Shown here: in pieces, positions 17,003 through 25,680 of the stretch
How positions within the stretch are numbered: position 1 is the first letter of the stretch
Layout: each line of letters opens with the position of its first letter
Assembly: GCF_029541745.1 (NCBI RefSeq)
Contig: NZ_CP089746.1
Location: 3,038,001-3,102,000 of the forward strand
Source: Streptomyces sp. LX-29
GTDB lineage: Bacteria > Actinomycetota > Actinomycetes > Streptomycetales > Streptomycetaceae
DNA length: 64,000 nucleotides
Direction of reading: 5' to 3'
Program-made: the position numbers and the translations under genes
The notes under the pieces: generated by a model
What the model saw: only the letters and a program-made list of their open reading frames with translations
What the model was told of the DNA's origin: nothing
Databases searched by the model: none

Positions 17003-18265
17003 ATGGCTGACGGCACGGGCGGCACCCACGGCGGCGGCAGCGGCGGTTCCAGCAGCGGCAGCGACGCGGGTGGCACCGGCCGCCTCGGCGGCGCGATACG
17101 GAAGGGCGGGCGGCGCGTCTCCGTCGTGGGGGTCGCGCTCGCGGACTGCGGACGCGTCGCGGACACCACGCCCTACGCGCTGCACGCCCAAGCGGCCCGC
17201 CGCGCCCTCGCGGACAGCGGCCTGGACCGCTCCGTGGTCGACGGCTTCGCCTCGGCCGGCCTCGGCACCCTGGCCCCGGCGGAGTTGGCCGGCTACCTGG
17301 GGCTGCGGCCCACCTGGGTCGACTCCACCTCCGTCGGCGGGGCCACCTGGGAGGTGATGGCCGCCCACGCGGCCGACGCCATCGCCGCCGGCCAGGCGCG
17401 CGCCGTACTCCTCGTCTACGGTTCCACCGCCCGCGCGGACCTGGCCGCGGGCCGTCGCACCGCCAACCTCTCCTTCGGGACGCGCGGGCCGCTGCAGTAC
17501 GAGGCCCCCTACGGCCACACCCTGATCGCGAAGTACGCGATGGCGGCCCGCCGCCACATGCACCGGTACGGCACCACCCTGGAGCAGCTCGCCGACATCG
17601 CCGTCCAGACGCGGGCCAACGCCGCGCACAACCCGGACGCGCTGTTCCGTACGCCGATCACCGTGGACGAGGTGCTCGACGGCCCGATGATCGCCGACCC
17701 CTTCACCAGGCTGCACTGCTGTGTCCGCTCCGACGGCGGCTGCGCGGTCCTGCTCGCGGCGGAGGAGTGCGTACCGGACACCGCGACACCACCGGTGTGG
17801 GTCCTGGGCTCGGGGACCTGCGTCTCGCACGGCGCCCTGTCGGAGTGGGAGGACTACACCGTCTCCCCGGCGGCCCGCGCGGGACGCGCCGCCTTCGCGC
17901 GGGCGGGCGTACGGCCCCAGGACATCGAGGTGGCCGAGGTGTACGACGCCTTCACCTACATGACCCTGGTGACCCTTGAAGACCTGGGCTTCTGTGCCAA
18001 GGGCGAGGGTGGGGCGTTCGTCGCCCAGGGCCGGCTGACCCTCGGCGGGGCCCTGCCCACCAACACCGACGGAGGCGGCCTCTCCGCCTGCCACCCGGGG
18101 ATGCGCGGACTCTTCCTCCTCGTCGAGGCGGTACGACAACTCCGCGGGGAGGCCGGGTCCCGGCAGGTGCGCCGTCCGGACGGCGGACCACCACGGCTGG
18201 CGGTCGCCTCGGGAACGGGCGGCTGGTTCTGTTCCGCCGGGACGGTCGTCCTGGGGCGCGACTAG
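17003..18265 (+). CDS. SCP2-thiolase-like lipid-transfer protein (second Ltp)
   Basis: This is a 420-residue thiolase-superfamily protein. After a Gly/Ser-rich leader (1-37) the core starts RRVSVVGVALADCGRV. Further motifs are VEVAEVYDAFTYMTLV-like (IEVAEVYDAFTYM) and NTDGGGLSACHPGMRG. In the loop where thiolases carry the acyl-accepting Cys I read VGGATWEVM without Cys, which suggests an aldolase-type or non-thiolytic Ltp. ATG 17003 is 4 bp after an operator and has no ribosome site, so either the mRNA is leaderless or a start further in (after the Gly/Ser leader) is used. A DUF35 partner is encoded at 20315-20779 on the other strand. Confidence 0.8.
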   Translation: MADGTGGTHGGGSGGSSSGSDAGGTGRLGGAIRKGGRRVSVVGVALADCGRVADTTPYALHAQAARRALADSGLDRSVVDGFASAGLGTLAPAELAGYLGLRPTWVDSTSVGGATWEVMAAHAADAIAAGQARAVLLVYGSTARADLAAGRRTANLSFGTRGPLQYEAPYGHTLIAKYAMAARRHMHRYGTTLEQLADIAVQTRANAAHNPDALFRTPITVDEVLDGPMIADPFTRLHCCVRSDGGCAVLLAAEECVPDTATPPVWVLGSGTCVSHGALSEWEDYTVSPAARAGRAAFARAGVRPQDIEVAEVYDAFTYMTLVTLEDLGFCAKGEGGAFVAQGRLTLGGALPTNTDGGGLSACHPGMRGLFLLVEAVRQLRGEAGSRQVRRPDGGPPRLAVASGTGGWFCSAGTVVLGRD

Positions 18266-18385
18266 CGCCGCACGGCGCCCAAAGGGGAGAGGGTCGCTCG
18301 CCCAGCACCGGCGCACGGGACGCGGGCGGCGCACGGGCGCGCGGCAGACGGACCGGCACACGGCGGACAGGCAGACAGGCGGTCA

Positions 18386-18417
18386 GGCACACGGGCACAC
18401 GGGCACACGGGCACACG
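18386..18417 (+). repeat. Tandem 8-bp repeat (GGGCACAC), about 4 copies
   Basis: Four head-to-tail copies, the first lacking one G. Confidence 0.85.
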
Positions 18418-18478
18418 GCGAGTGCCGTACGGTCGCCCGGTCACGCGCAGCCAGCCCCGACCGCCGCAACGGCGCCAC

Positions 18479-18518
18479 GGCGGCACAGCGGCACAGCGGC
18501 ACAGCGGCACAGCGGCAC
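18479..18518 (+). repeat. Tandem 8-bp repeat (CGGCACAG), about 4.5 copies
   Basis: Exact head-to-tail copies. Confidence 0.85.
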
Positions 18519-18672
18519 CGTGCTGCACTATGGCGGGGACCACGACACGATCACCGCCGTCACCTCCCCCATACCGGGAAACGCGCTACCGCGCGGGCCG
18601 GACGGCGAGCCGCGGGCGCCCGCGCGGCGAGCGCGCGCAGCGGGCCCCCGCGCGGCGGACGACGCACGACGT

Positions 18673-18736
18673 GGCTACCGCGCGAGCGGGCTACCGCGCG
18701 AGCGGGCTACCGCGCGAGCGGGCTACCGCGCGAGCG
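18673..18736 (+). repeat. Tandem 16-bp repeat (GGCTACCGCGCGAGCG), 4 exact copies
   Basis: Copies start at 18673, 18689, 18705 and 18721 and are identical. They end about 40 bp before ATG 18778 of the next gene. Confidence 0.9.
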
Positions 18737-18777
18737 GGTGGCAGTGGCGGACGGCGAGCACAGGCGAAGGGCGGGCG

Positions 18778-19488
18778 ATGGACGCGGAACAGGACGGCCG
18801 TAGGGGCGGAGACGAGGACGAGGAGGGGCGCGCCTTCCGGCAGCTGCTGCACAGCCTCCGCGCCGGCGCCGGCGAACTGCCCGGGTTCGTCCCGGAGGAG
18901 GCCCCCGTGGAGCCGCTGCCGCTCTTCCGTCGCTGGCTGCGCGAGGCCGCCGAGGCGGGCGCGCCCGAACCGCACACCATGACCCTCGCCACTGCCGACG
19001 CCGACGGCCGGCCCTCCCTGCGCACGGTGATGCTGCACGACGCCGACGAGCGGGGCTGGCACTTCGGCAGCCACCGTACGAGTCGTAAGGGGCGCGAACT
19101 GGCACACCGCCCGTATGCCGCGCTGGGCTTCTACTGGGCCGCGGTGGGCCGCCAGGTGCGCGTCAGCGGGCCGGTCACGACCGCCGGACCGGAGGAGAGC
19201 GCGGCGGATCTGCGTCGCCGATCCCCCGACGCGCTGGTCGCCGCCCTGGTCGGGCGGCAGAGCGAGGTCCTCGACTCGTACGAGGAGCTGATCCGCGCCT
19301 TCGACACCGCGCGGGCGCGCGTGGCGCGGGAGCCCGACGCGGTGGCCCCGACCTGGACGCGGTATCTGCTGGTGCCCGACGAGGTGGAGTTCTACCAGGG
19401 CGATCGACAGCGCCGGCACGTGCGGCTGCGCTACCGCCGCGCGGGGGCCGCGGGCACGGGATGGCGTCGCGAACTGCTCTGGCCCTGA
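18778..19488 (+). CDS. pdxH: Pyridoxamine 5'-phosphate oxidase family protein
   Basis: This 236-residue FMN split-barrel protein has a PdxH-like order: PHTMTLATADADGRPSLRTVMLHDAD, then WHFGSHRTSRKGRELAHRPYAALGFYW, then the C-terminal Arg-rich substrate/FMN segment HVRLRYRR...WRRELLWP. PdxH oxidises PNP or PMP to pyridoxal 5'-phosphate. ATG 18778 is chosen at the start of the conserved protein; the frame is open upstream through a repeat array that is unlikely to be coding. It is flanked by tandem repeats on both sides and has no regulon palindrome, so it may be unrelated to the catabolic genes. Confidence 0.75.
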   Translation: MDAEQDGRRGGDEDEEGRAFRQLLHSLRAGAGELPGFVPEEAPVEPLPLFRRWLREAAEAGAPEPHTMTLATADADGRPSLRTVMLHDADERGWHFGSHRTSRKGRELAHRPYAALGFYWAAVGRQVRVSGPVTTAGPEESAADLRRRSPDALVAALVGRQSEVLDSYEELIRAFDTARARVAREPDAVAPTWTRYLLVPDEVEFYQGDRQRRHVRLRYRRAGAAGTGWRRELLWP

Positions 19489-19515
19489 GGCGCGGCGCGC
19501 GGGCTCGCGCCGGCG

Positions 19516-19584
19516 GTGACGATCGGCGCGGTGACGATCGGCGCGGTGACGATCGGCGCGGTGACGATCGGCGCGGTGACGATG
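19516..19584 (+). repeat. Tandem 15-bp repeat (GTGACGATCGGCGCG), 4 exact copies plus partial
   Basis: Copies start at 19516, 19531, 19546 and 19561, and a 9-bp partial follows. It lies between convergent genes. Confidence 0.9.
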
Positions 19585-19630
19585 CCGGACCACGTGGGAG
19601 CGACCAAGATGCCGACCGGGTTCGGCGACG

Positions 19631-20215
19631 TCAGGTGGGGCGAACGGCGATGCCGGTGAGCCGTGGGAACGGGTCGGTGGCGAGTCGGCCGTGGACGTGG
19701 ATGTCGCGGGGCACTCCCCCGGTGTCGAACATCGCCCCGCGCAGCTCGCCCTCGTAGCGGTAGCCGCATCGCCCGGCCACCCGACAGGAGGCGTCGTTGC
19801 CCACCGCGTGCCCCAGCTCCAGCCGGTGCAGCCGCAGGTCGCCGAAGGCCCAGCGGGTCATCGCCTCCAGGGCGTGGGAGGCGATGCCGCGGCCTCGGGC
19901 CTCGGGCAGCACCCAGTAGCCGACGCGCCCGCTGCGGTGCGCGTCGAAGTCGATCATCCCGATGTTGATGTGGCCCAGCACGACGTCGCCGGTGGGGTCG
20001 GTGACGGCGAAGGAGGCGCCGACTCCGCGCTCCCAGTTGGCGGTGCGGGACGCCAGGAACTCACGGGCGCCGTCCTCGTCGGGCGGTGGCGAGTCCACGG
20101 TGTTCCAGCGCCGGAAGTCCGGGTCGGCCAGTCCGCGCCTGACGGCGTCCAGGTCCCGTCTCTCCCAGGGACGCAGCAGGAGCCCGTACATCTCCAACGC
20201 GACCGGCTTGAGCAC
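19631..20215 (-). CDS. GNAT acetyltransferase (RimJ/RimL type)
   Basis: The 194-residue protein has the GNAT core: YGLLLRPWERRDLDAVRRGLADPDF near the N-terminus, GYWVLPEARGRGIASHAL (the acetyl-CoA R/Q-x-x-G-x-A loop) and LHRLELGHAVGNDASCRVAGRCGY, typical of ribosomal-protein or small-molecule N-acetyltransferases. GTG 20215 follows a GGAGGAGA site. It is convergent with pdxH and 100 bp downstream of the DUF35 gene on the same strand. Substrate unknown. Confidence 0.8.
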   Translation of the reverse strand: MLKPVALEMYGLLLRPWERRDLDAVRRGLADPDFRRWNTVDSPPPDEDGAREFLASRTANWERGVGASFAVTDPTGDVVLGHINIGMIDFDAHRSGRVGYWVLPEARGRGIASHALEAMTRWAFGDLRLHRLELGHAVGNDASCRVAGRCGYRYEGELRGAMFDTGGVPRDIHVHGRLATDPFPRLTGIAVRPT

Positions 20216-20314
20216 GCGCCTCTCCTCCCGGTTCCGCCACACCCGGGGACAACCCGACCGCGGCCCACGCCGCAGTCCACCCCCGGCCACCCCAGTGGCC
20301 ACCCCCGCGGCCAT

Positions 20315-20779
20315 TCAACACGGCCGGAAGACGGGGACCGTCAACGGGGTTTCGGCGGCCACCTGGCAGAAGGCGACACGGAGCGGCATGCCGACGCGCA
20401 GGTCCTCCGCCGCGCAGTCGACGACCTCGGTCGCCATCCGGGGCCCCTCGGCGAGGTCGACCACGGCGGCGGTGTACGGAACGCGGGCGGCGAACGGCGG
20501 CAGGTCGTTCCGGTGCACCACCGACCAGGTGTAGAGGGTGGCCGCGCCGTCGGCGCGCTCCCATCGGACGTCCTCGCTCCAGCAGTGCGGACAGAACTCC
20601 CGCGGGTAGTGGTGCGCCCGCGCGCACGTCGAGCAGCGACGTATCAGCAGCCGGCCCCGCGCGGCCGCGTCCCAGTACACGCGGCTGAACGTGTCGACGT
20701 CGGGCAGGTCGAAGCGCGGCCCGTCACCGATCGGCGCAGTGGAGCGCGGTGGCGCCCCCTCCGACGAGTCGGAGCCCAT
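20315..20779 (-). CDS. DUF35 zinc-ribbon/OB-fold protein (second Ltp partner)
   Basis: This 154-residue protein has the zinc ribbon CSTCARAHHYPREFCPHC near residues 49-66, followed by an OB-fold (LYTWSVVHRNDLPPFAARVPYTAAVVDL). ATG 20779 is preceded by GGAGGAGG; an upstream frame start at 20803 would lie inside the operator. The pair with the Ltp at 17003 is inferred by analogy to Ltp2-ChsH2; here the two genes are on opposite strands 2 kb apart rather than in one operon. Confidence 0.8.
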   Translation of the reverse strand: MGSDSSEGAPPRSTAPIGDGPRFDLPDVDTFSRVYWDAAARGRLLIRRCSTCARAHHYPREFCPHCWSEDVRWERADGAATLYTWSVVHRNDLPPFAARVPYTAAVVDLAEGPRMATEVVDCAAEDLRVGMPLRVAFCQVAAETPLTVPVFRPC

Positions 20780-20796
20780 GTCAGCACCCCCTCCTC

Positions 20797-20811
20797 CTGA
20801 CACTGTGTCAG
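20797..20811. promoter_or_regulatory. Operator palindrome, regulon site 4
   Basis: CTGAC-ACTGT-GTCAG, perfect arms, between the divergent DUF35 and flavin-monooxygenase genes. Confidence 0.7.
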
Positions 20812-20929
20812 TTCAGCGGAATGCACGCACCGGCGCAAGAGGGCGCATGCGCGGCCTGTGACCCATCCGCAACCGATTCGGAATCACTTTGACCGATACT
20901 CGTCAATTATCCGACTACGCTCACCTCCC

Positions 20930-22087
20930 ATGGCCGACACAACCACCCACACCCCCTCCACACCCGTGTATGTGATCGGCGCCGGACCCGGCGGGCTCGC
21001 CACGGCGGCCGCCCTCCAACGGCGGGGCGTCCGCACCATCGTCCTAGAGCGGACCAACGCCGTCGCCTCGTCCTGGAGGGGCCACTACGACGAGCTGCGA
21101 CTCCACACCACGCGTCGCCTGTCGGCACTCCCCGGCCTGCCGATCCCCCGCGCGTACGGGCGCTGGGTGTCGCGCGACGACATCGTCCGCTACCTGGAGC
21201 AGTATGCGGAGCACCACCGTCTGGACATCGTCACCGGCGTGGCCGTGTCCCGCATCGACCGGACGGCGGACGGCAAGGGGTGGCTGCTGCGCGCCACCGG
21301 CGGACGCGAGCTGACCTCGCGCGCCGCGGTGATCGCCACCGGCTTCAACCACACCCCCCGGATGCCCAAGTGGCTGGGCCGCACCGCCTTCACCGGCCAA
21401 CTGCTGCACGCCAGCGAGTACCGCAACGCGCGCCCCTACGCGGGCATGGACGTGCTCGTCGTCGGCGCCGGCAACACCGGCACCGAGATCGCCGTCGACC
21501 TCGTCAACGGGGGCGCCGCGCGAGTGCGGCTCGCCGTGCGCACCGTCCCGCACATCCTGCGCCGCTCCACGGCCGGCTGGCCCGCCCAGGCGTCGGGCAT
21601 CATGATGCGTCGCATGCCGCCCTGCGTGGTGGACCGCGCGGCGCGCACCCTGGCGAAGGTGAGCATCCCGGACCTGGCCGACCGCGGGCTGCCACGACCG
21701 GCCACCGGGCTGCACTCCCGAGCCCTCCAGGGGGCGATCCCGGTTCAGGACATCGGACTGGTCGCCGCGGTACGCGCGGGCCGGATCGAGATCGTCCCGG
21801 CCGTCGACTCGTTCGAGACGGACAAGGTCATCCTGGCCGACGACAGCCGGATCAACCCACAGGTCGTGATCGCGGCGACCGGCTACGAGCGCGGCCTGGA
21901 CCGCGTCGTCGGACACCTGGGCGTGCTCGACTCCCGCGGCCGCCCGCTCGCCCACGGCCCCCGCACCATCCCGGCCGCCCCCGGCCTGCACTTCACCGGG
22001 TACACCAACCCCATCAGCGGCATGCTCCGCGAGCTGGCCATCGACGCCCGCAAGATCGCCAAGGCCATCGCCCACGGCGACAGCTGA
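20930..22087 (+). CDS. FAD/NAD(P)H-dependent monooxygenase (YUCCA/FMO-like)
   Basis: This 385-residue two-dinucleotide-binding oxidoreductase has the FAD site VYVIGAGPGGLATAAAL near residues 13-29 and the NADPH site VLVVGAGNTGTEIAVDL near 175-191. A conserved ATGYERGLD motif comes near the end and TGYTNPISGMLREL terminates the core. Class B flavin monooxygenases of this type hydroxylate or carry out Baeyer-Villiger or decarboxylating oxidations. ATG 20930 (MADTTT) is chosen; it has no clear ribosome site. It shares the intergenic region and operator with the divergent DUF35 gene. Confidence 0.8.
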   Translation: MADTTTHTPSTPVYVIGAGPGGLATAAALQRRGVRTIVLERTNAVASSWRGHYDELRLHTTRRLSALPGLPIPRAYGRWVSRDDIVRYLEQYAEHHRLDIVTGVAVSRIDRTADGKGWLLRATGGRELTSRAAVIATGFNHTPRMPKWLGRTAFTGQLLHASEYRNARPYAGMDVLVVGAGNTGTEIAVDLVNGGAARVRLAVRTVPHILRRSTAGWPAQASGIMMRRMPPCVVDRAARTLAKVSIPDLADRGLPRPATGLHSRALQGAIPVQDIGLVAAVRAGRIEIVPAVDSFETDKVILADDSRINPQVVIAATGYERGLDRVVGHLGVLDSRGRPLAHGPRTIPAAPGLHFTGYTNPISGMLRELAIDARKIAKAIAHGDS

Positions 22088-22225
22088 CCCTGCCGCCGAC
22101 GCCAGACCCCAACCAGGCCCGAGCCGGGTCCGAACCGGGTCCGAACCGGGTTCGAATCAAGCCCGAAGCGGGTCCGAACCGGACGCCGATCGTCACCGTA
22201 CGTGATATTCACACCACCCCCATTC
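22088..22225 (+). repeat. Imperfect 10-11 bp repeats (GGGTCCGAACC) 3' of the monooxygenase gene
   Basis: GGGTYCGAACC-like units recur about five times between roughly 22125 and 22185, giving a degenerate tandem array before the double operator. Confidence 0.6.
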
Positions 22226-22264
22226 CTGACGTTACGTCAGTTCAGTAACCTGACATTGCGTCAG
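22226..22264. promoter_or_regulatory. Double operator, regulon sites 5 and 6
   Basis: CTGAC-GTTAC-GTCAG (22226-22240) and CTGAC-ATTGC-GTCAG (22250-22264) both have perfect arms, with centres 24 bp apart. They precede the NDP-forming synthetase gene. Confidence 0.75.
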
Positions 22265-22307
22265 CTCTTCCTATTGGGCCAACCAGCAGGAGTGGGGCGA
22301 GATCACG

Positions 22308-24539
22308 ATGCTCGGATCGACTCACGGCACCCTCACCACCAACTCCCGTCACGCCCGTGTCGTCGCCTGTGGCGAACACCCCGGGCCCGCCGTCCGCGTG
22401 CACGGCGTGGCCGCTCAGGACGGGGACGCGGACGTCAGCGGCCGGCCGCTGCACCGAACCATCCCCGACCTGGACCGTCTCTTCCGCCCCGAGTCGGTGG
22501 CGGTGGTCGGGGCGTCCGACGCCGAGGGGCGCCCCAACACCGGCATCACGCGCCAGCTGATCGGCTGGGCCGAGCGGGTAGGCGCCCGGATCCACCCGGT
22601 CCACCCCACCCGGTCCAGCGTCTTCGGCCTCCCCTGTGCCGCCTCCGTGGCCGACCTGCCCGGACCGGTCGACCTTGCCGTGCTGCTCGTCGCCGACCCG
22701 CTTCCGGTGATCGAGCAGCTCGGCGAGGCCAAGGCGGCCTTCGCCGTCGTCTTCGCCGCCGGCTTCGCCGAGACCGGTCCGGAGGGCGCCGCCGCGCAGG
22801 AGCGACTGGCGGACGCGGCGCACCACTCCGGGCTACGGCTGCTGGGTCCCAACACCAACCTCAACGCCTTCGAGCGTTTCCGCGACGACCTCGACGGTCC
22901 GGCCATCGCCCTGATCACCCAGTCCGGCCACCAGGGGCGCCCCGTCTTCGCCCTCCAGGAGCTCGGCATCCGGCTCAGCCACTGGGCCCCGACCGGCAAC
23001 GAAGCCGACCTGGAGTGCGCCGACTTCATCTCCTACTTCGCCGCCCGGCCCGAGGTGGGGGCGATCGCGCTGTATGCGGAGGGGCTCAAGGACGGCCGCT
23101 CCTTCCTGCTGGCCGCCGACCAGGCCGCCCGCGCCAAGGTGCCCGTCGTCGCGGTGAAGGTCGGCAGGACCGAGGCCGGGGCCCGCACGGCCGCCACCCA
23201 CACCGGAAAGCTGACCGGCGCGGACGCGGTGGTGGACGCGGCCATGCGGCAGTTCGGCGTGGTCCGCGTGGACGGCCTCGACGAGCTCCAGGACACGGCC
23301 ACCCTGCTGGCCCGCGCCCGTCCCCCGCACGCCGAGGGCGTCGTCGTCTACGCGATCTCCGGCGGCACCGGCGCCCATGTCGCCGACCTCGCCGCGACAG
23401 CGGGGCTCCCCCTCCCCCTGCTTTCCGCCGCGAAGCAGGCCGAACTCCACCAGTGGATACCGGAGTATCTGAGCGTCGCCAATCCGGTCGACAACGGCGG
23501 CCACCCGGTGGGCGACTGGCGTGGCCGGAAGATCATCGACGCGATCCTGGCCGACCCGGCGGTGGGGGTGCTGATCTGCCCCATCACCGGACCGTTCCCC
23601 CCGATGAGCGACAGGCTGGCGCAGGACCTGGCGGACGCGGCGGAGCAGACCGACAAGCTGGTGTGCGTGGTGTGGGGGTCTCCGGTGGGCACCGAGGACG
23701 CCTACCGCACCACCCTGCTCGGCTCGTCCCGCCTGGTCACCTTCCGCACGGTATCCAACTGCCTCACCGCCGTCCGCGCGTATCTCGACCACCATCGCTT
23801 CACCGCCGCCTATCGCTCCCCGTTCGAGGAGGCGCCCCGCGCCCTGTCTCCCTCCGCCCGCAAGGCGCGGGCGCTGCTCCGGCCGGGCCAGCAGCTCAGC
23901 GAGCACGCCGCGAAGCAGCTGCTGCGCGCGTATGGCATCCGCGTGCCGCGCGAACAGTTGGTCACCAGCGCCGCGGCGGCGGTGCGCGCCGCCGGGCTGG
24001 TCGGCTACCCGGTGGTCCTGAAGGCGTCGGCCCCGCACCTCGCCCACAAGACCGAGCTGGGCCTGGTCAAGATCGGACTGACCTCCGCCAGCCAGGTCCG
24101 CGACGGCTACCGCGAGCTCCTCGACATCGCCCGATACGAGGAGGTCGAGCTCGACGGCGTACTGGTGTGCCAGATGGTGCGGCAGGGAGTGGAGATGATG
24201 CTGGGCGTCACCCATGACGACCTCTTCGGGCCCACCGTGACGACCGGCCTCGGCGGTGTGCTGGTCGAGGTGCTGGACGACGCGGCGGTGCGGGTGCCGC
24301 CCTTCGGCGAGGACCAGGCGCGCGCCATGCTCGGCGAACTCCGCGGCCATCGACTGCTGGAAGGTGTCCGGGGGGCGCCCCCGGCCGATGTGGACGCCCT
24401 CGTGGAGACCATCCTGCGCGTCCAGCGGATGGCCTTGGAACTCGGCGATGACGTGGCCGAACTCGACGTCAACCCGCTGATGGTGTTGGAGCGCGGGCAG
24501 GGCGCGGTGGCTCTCGACGCCCTGGTGATCTGCCGCTGA
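22308..24539 (+). CDS. NDP-forming acyl-CoA synthetase (fused alpha-beta)
   Basis: This 743-residue protein belongs to the acetate-CoA ligase (ADP-forming) superfamily. It has a CoA-binding Rossmann domain (FRPESVAVVGASDAEGRPN, from about 55), succinyl-CoA-synthetase-like domains with the presumed phospho-histidine H298 (AATHTGKLTG), and a C-terminal ATP-grasp domain (YPVVLKASAPHLAHKTELGLV ... MLGVTHDDLFGP). The N-terminal 48 residues are an unrecognised extension. AGGAG lies about 20 bp upstream of ATG 22308. Unlike AMP-forming ligases these enzymes can work reversibly and conserve energy. Two tandem operators upstream suggest tight control within the regulon. Confidence 0.85.
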   Translation: MLGSTHGTLTTNSRHARVVACGEHPGPAVRVHGVAAQDGDADVSGRPLHRTIPDLDRLFRPESVAVVGASDAEGRPNTGITRQLIGWAERVGARIHPVHPTRSSVFGLPCAASVADLPGPVDLAVLLVADPLPVIEQLGEAKAAFAVVFAAGFAETGPEGAAAQERLADAAHHSGLRLLGPNTNLNAFERFRDDLDGPAIALITQSGHQGRPVFALQELGIRLSHWAPTGNEADLECADFISYFAARPEVGAIALYAEGLKDGRSFLLAADQAARAKVPVVAVKVGRTEAGARTAATHTGKLTGADAVVDAAMRQFGVVRVDGLDELQDTATLLARARPPHAEGVVVYAISGGTGAHVADLAATAGLPLPLLSAAKQAELHQWIPEYLSVANPVDNGGHPVGDWRGRKIIDAILADPAVGVLICPITGPFPPMSDRLAQDLADAAEQTDKLVCVVWGSPVGTEDAYRTTLLGSSRLVTFRTVSNCLTAVRAYLDHHRFTAAYRSPFEEAPRALSPSARKARALLRPGQQLSEHAAKQLLRAYGIRVPREQLVTSAAAAVRAAGLVGYPVVLKASAPHLAHKTELGLVKIGLTSASQVRDGYRELLDIARYEEVELDGVLVCQMVRQGVEMMLGVTHDDLFGPTVTTGLGGVLVEVLDDAAVRVPPFGEDQARAMLGELRGHRLLEGVRGAPPADVDALVETILRVQRMALELGDDVAELDVNPLMVLERGQGAVALDALVICR

Positions 24540-24843
24540 ACCGCCCCACCGGACTCCATGCCGTCCCGACGGACCACGCACCGGTACACCGCGCCATCCC
24601 GACTGACCACGCACCCGTACACCGCGCCATTCCGACGGACCACGCACCCGTAGACCACCCCGTCGGGCCGCGCGCCACCCCGGCAGAGCCCACGCCCGTG
24701 AACCGCGCCACCGATATCCGCACCACTCCAACAGGCGCCGCACTCGGGCACCGCCCCGCCGGAGCCCGCGCCGTACCGACGGTCCACGTGCCCTCACGCA
24801 CCCGGCCACGCCCGGCCCCGCACGCTGGAAAGGGGACCTCCCC
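24540..24843. other. Intergenic spacer with a 33-bp tandem array
   Basis: 304 bp with no gene. The left half is the 33-bp repeat listed next; the right half is Pro-codon-like GC-rich sequence ending with the ribosome site of the hydratase gene. Confidence 0.6.
24566..24664 (+). repeat. Tandem 33-bp repeat, 3 imperfect copies
   Basis: Copies start at 24566, 24599 and 24632, sharing CCGACNGACCACGCACCSGT. They sit directly downstream of the synthetase stop codon. Confidence 0.85.
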
Positions 24844-25680
24844 ATGTCCATGCACGACTCCCCCGTGTCCGTCGGCGCCTCCCCCGAAGCGCCGCCTGAC
24901 TCCGTTGTACGGCACGCCACTGACAACGGCGTCTCATGGCTCACCCTCAACCGCCCGTCGGTGCTCAACGCCATCACCCCTGACCAGCGCGAACTGCTGA
25001 TCCAGCGGCTCGGCGAAGCCTCCGCCGACCCCGCCGTGCGGGCCGTCGTCCTCACCGGCACGGGCAGGGGTTTCTGCGCGGGCGCGGACCTCGGCCGGTC
25101 CGCGACGGCCGAGCGCGTCGCGGGAGACGTGGCCCGGACGATCCGCGGTGGCGCGCAGCGCCTCATCGCCGCCGTCCTCGACTGCGAGAAGCCGGTGGTC
25201 GCCGCGGTGAACGGCACGGCGGCCGGACTCGGCGCGCATCTGGCGTTCGCGTGCGACCTGGTCCTGGCGGCCGAATCAGCGGTGTTCATCGAGGTTTTCG
25301 TGCGCCGCGGCCTGGTGCCCGACGCCGGCGGCGCGTATCTGCTGCCCCGCCTCGTCGGCCCGCAGCGCGCCAAGGAGCTGATGTTCTTCGGCGATGCGCT
25401 GCCCGCCACGGAGGCCGAGCGTCTGGGGCTGGTCAACCGGGTCGTCCCGGACGCCGAACTGACCGACACCGTCCGTGCCTGGGCGCTCCGCCTGGCCGAC
25501 GGTCCGACCCGCTCCCTGGCCCTGACCAAGCAGTTGGTCAACGCCTCGCTGGAGACCGACCGTGCGGCAGCCTTCGCCGCCGAGGCGGCCGCGCAGGAGA
25601 TCAACATGACGACCGCGGACGCACAGGAGGGCGTACGGGCCTTCGTCGAACGCCGCACCCCCGAGTACCGAGGCCGCTAG
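24844..25680 (+). CDS. Enoyl-CoA hydratase
   Basis: This 278-residue crotonase-family protein has the oxyanion motifs VVLTGTGRGFCAGADLG and VNGTAAGLGAHLAFACDLVLAA, the catalytic-region motif FIEVFVRRGLVPDAGGAYLLPRLVG and the family tail SLALTKQLVNASLE. ATG 24844 follows GGAAAGGGGA. It is closer to classical EchA hydratases than the protein at 6261. It lies downstream of the NDP-forming synthetase on the same strand with a 304-bp repeat-bearing gap, so co-transcription is possible. Confidence 0.9.
   Translation: MSMHDSPVSVGASPEAPPDSVVRHATDNGVSWLTLNRPSVLNAITPDQRELLIQRLGEASADPAVRAVVLTGTGRGFCAGADLGRSATAERVAGDVARTIRGGAQRLIAAVLDCEKPVVAAVNGTAAGLGAHLAFACDLVLAAESAVFIEVFVRRGLVPDAGGAYLLPRLVGPQRAKELMFFGDALPATEAERLGLVNRVVPDAELTDTVRAWALRLADGPTRSLALTKQLVNASLETDRAAAFAAEAAAQEINMTTADAQEGVRAFVERRTPEYRGR

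Larger units (their letters stand above)
18266..18777. other. Gene-free interval filled with short tandem repeats
   Basis: 512 bp between the Ltp and pyridoxamine-oxidase genes with no supported gene. It contains three separate tandem arrays with units of 8, 8 and 16 bp, listed below. Confidence 0.7.
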
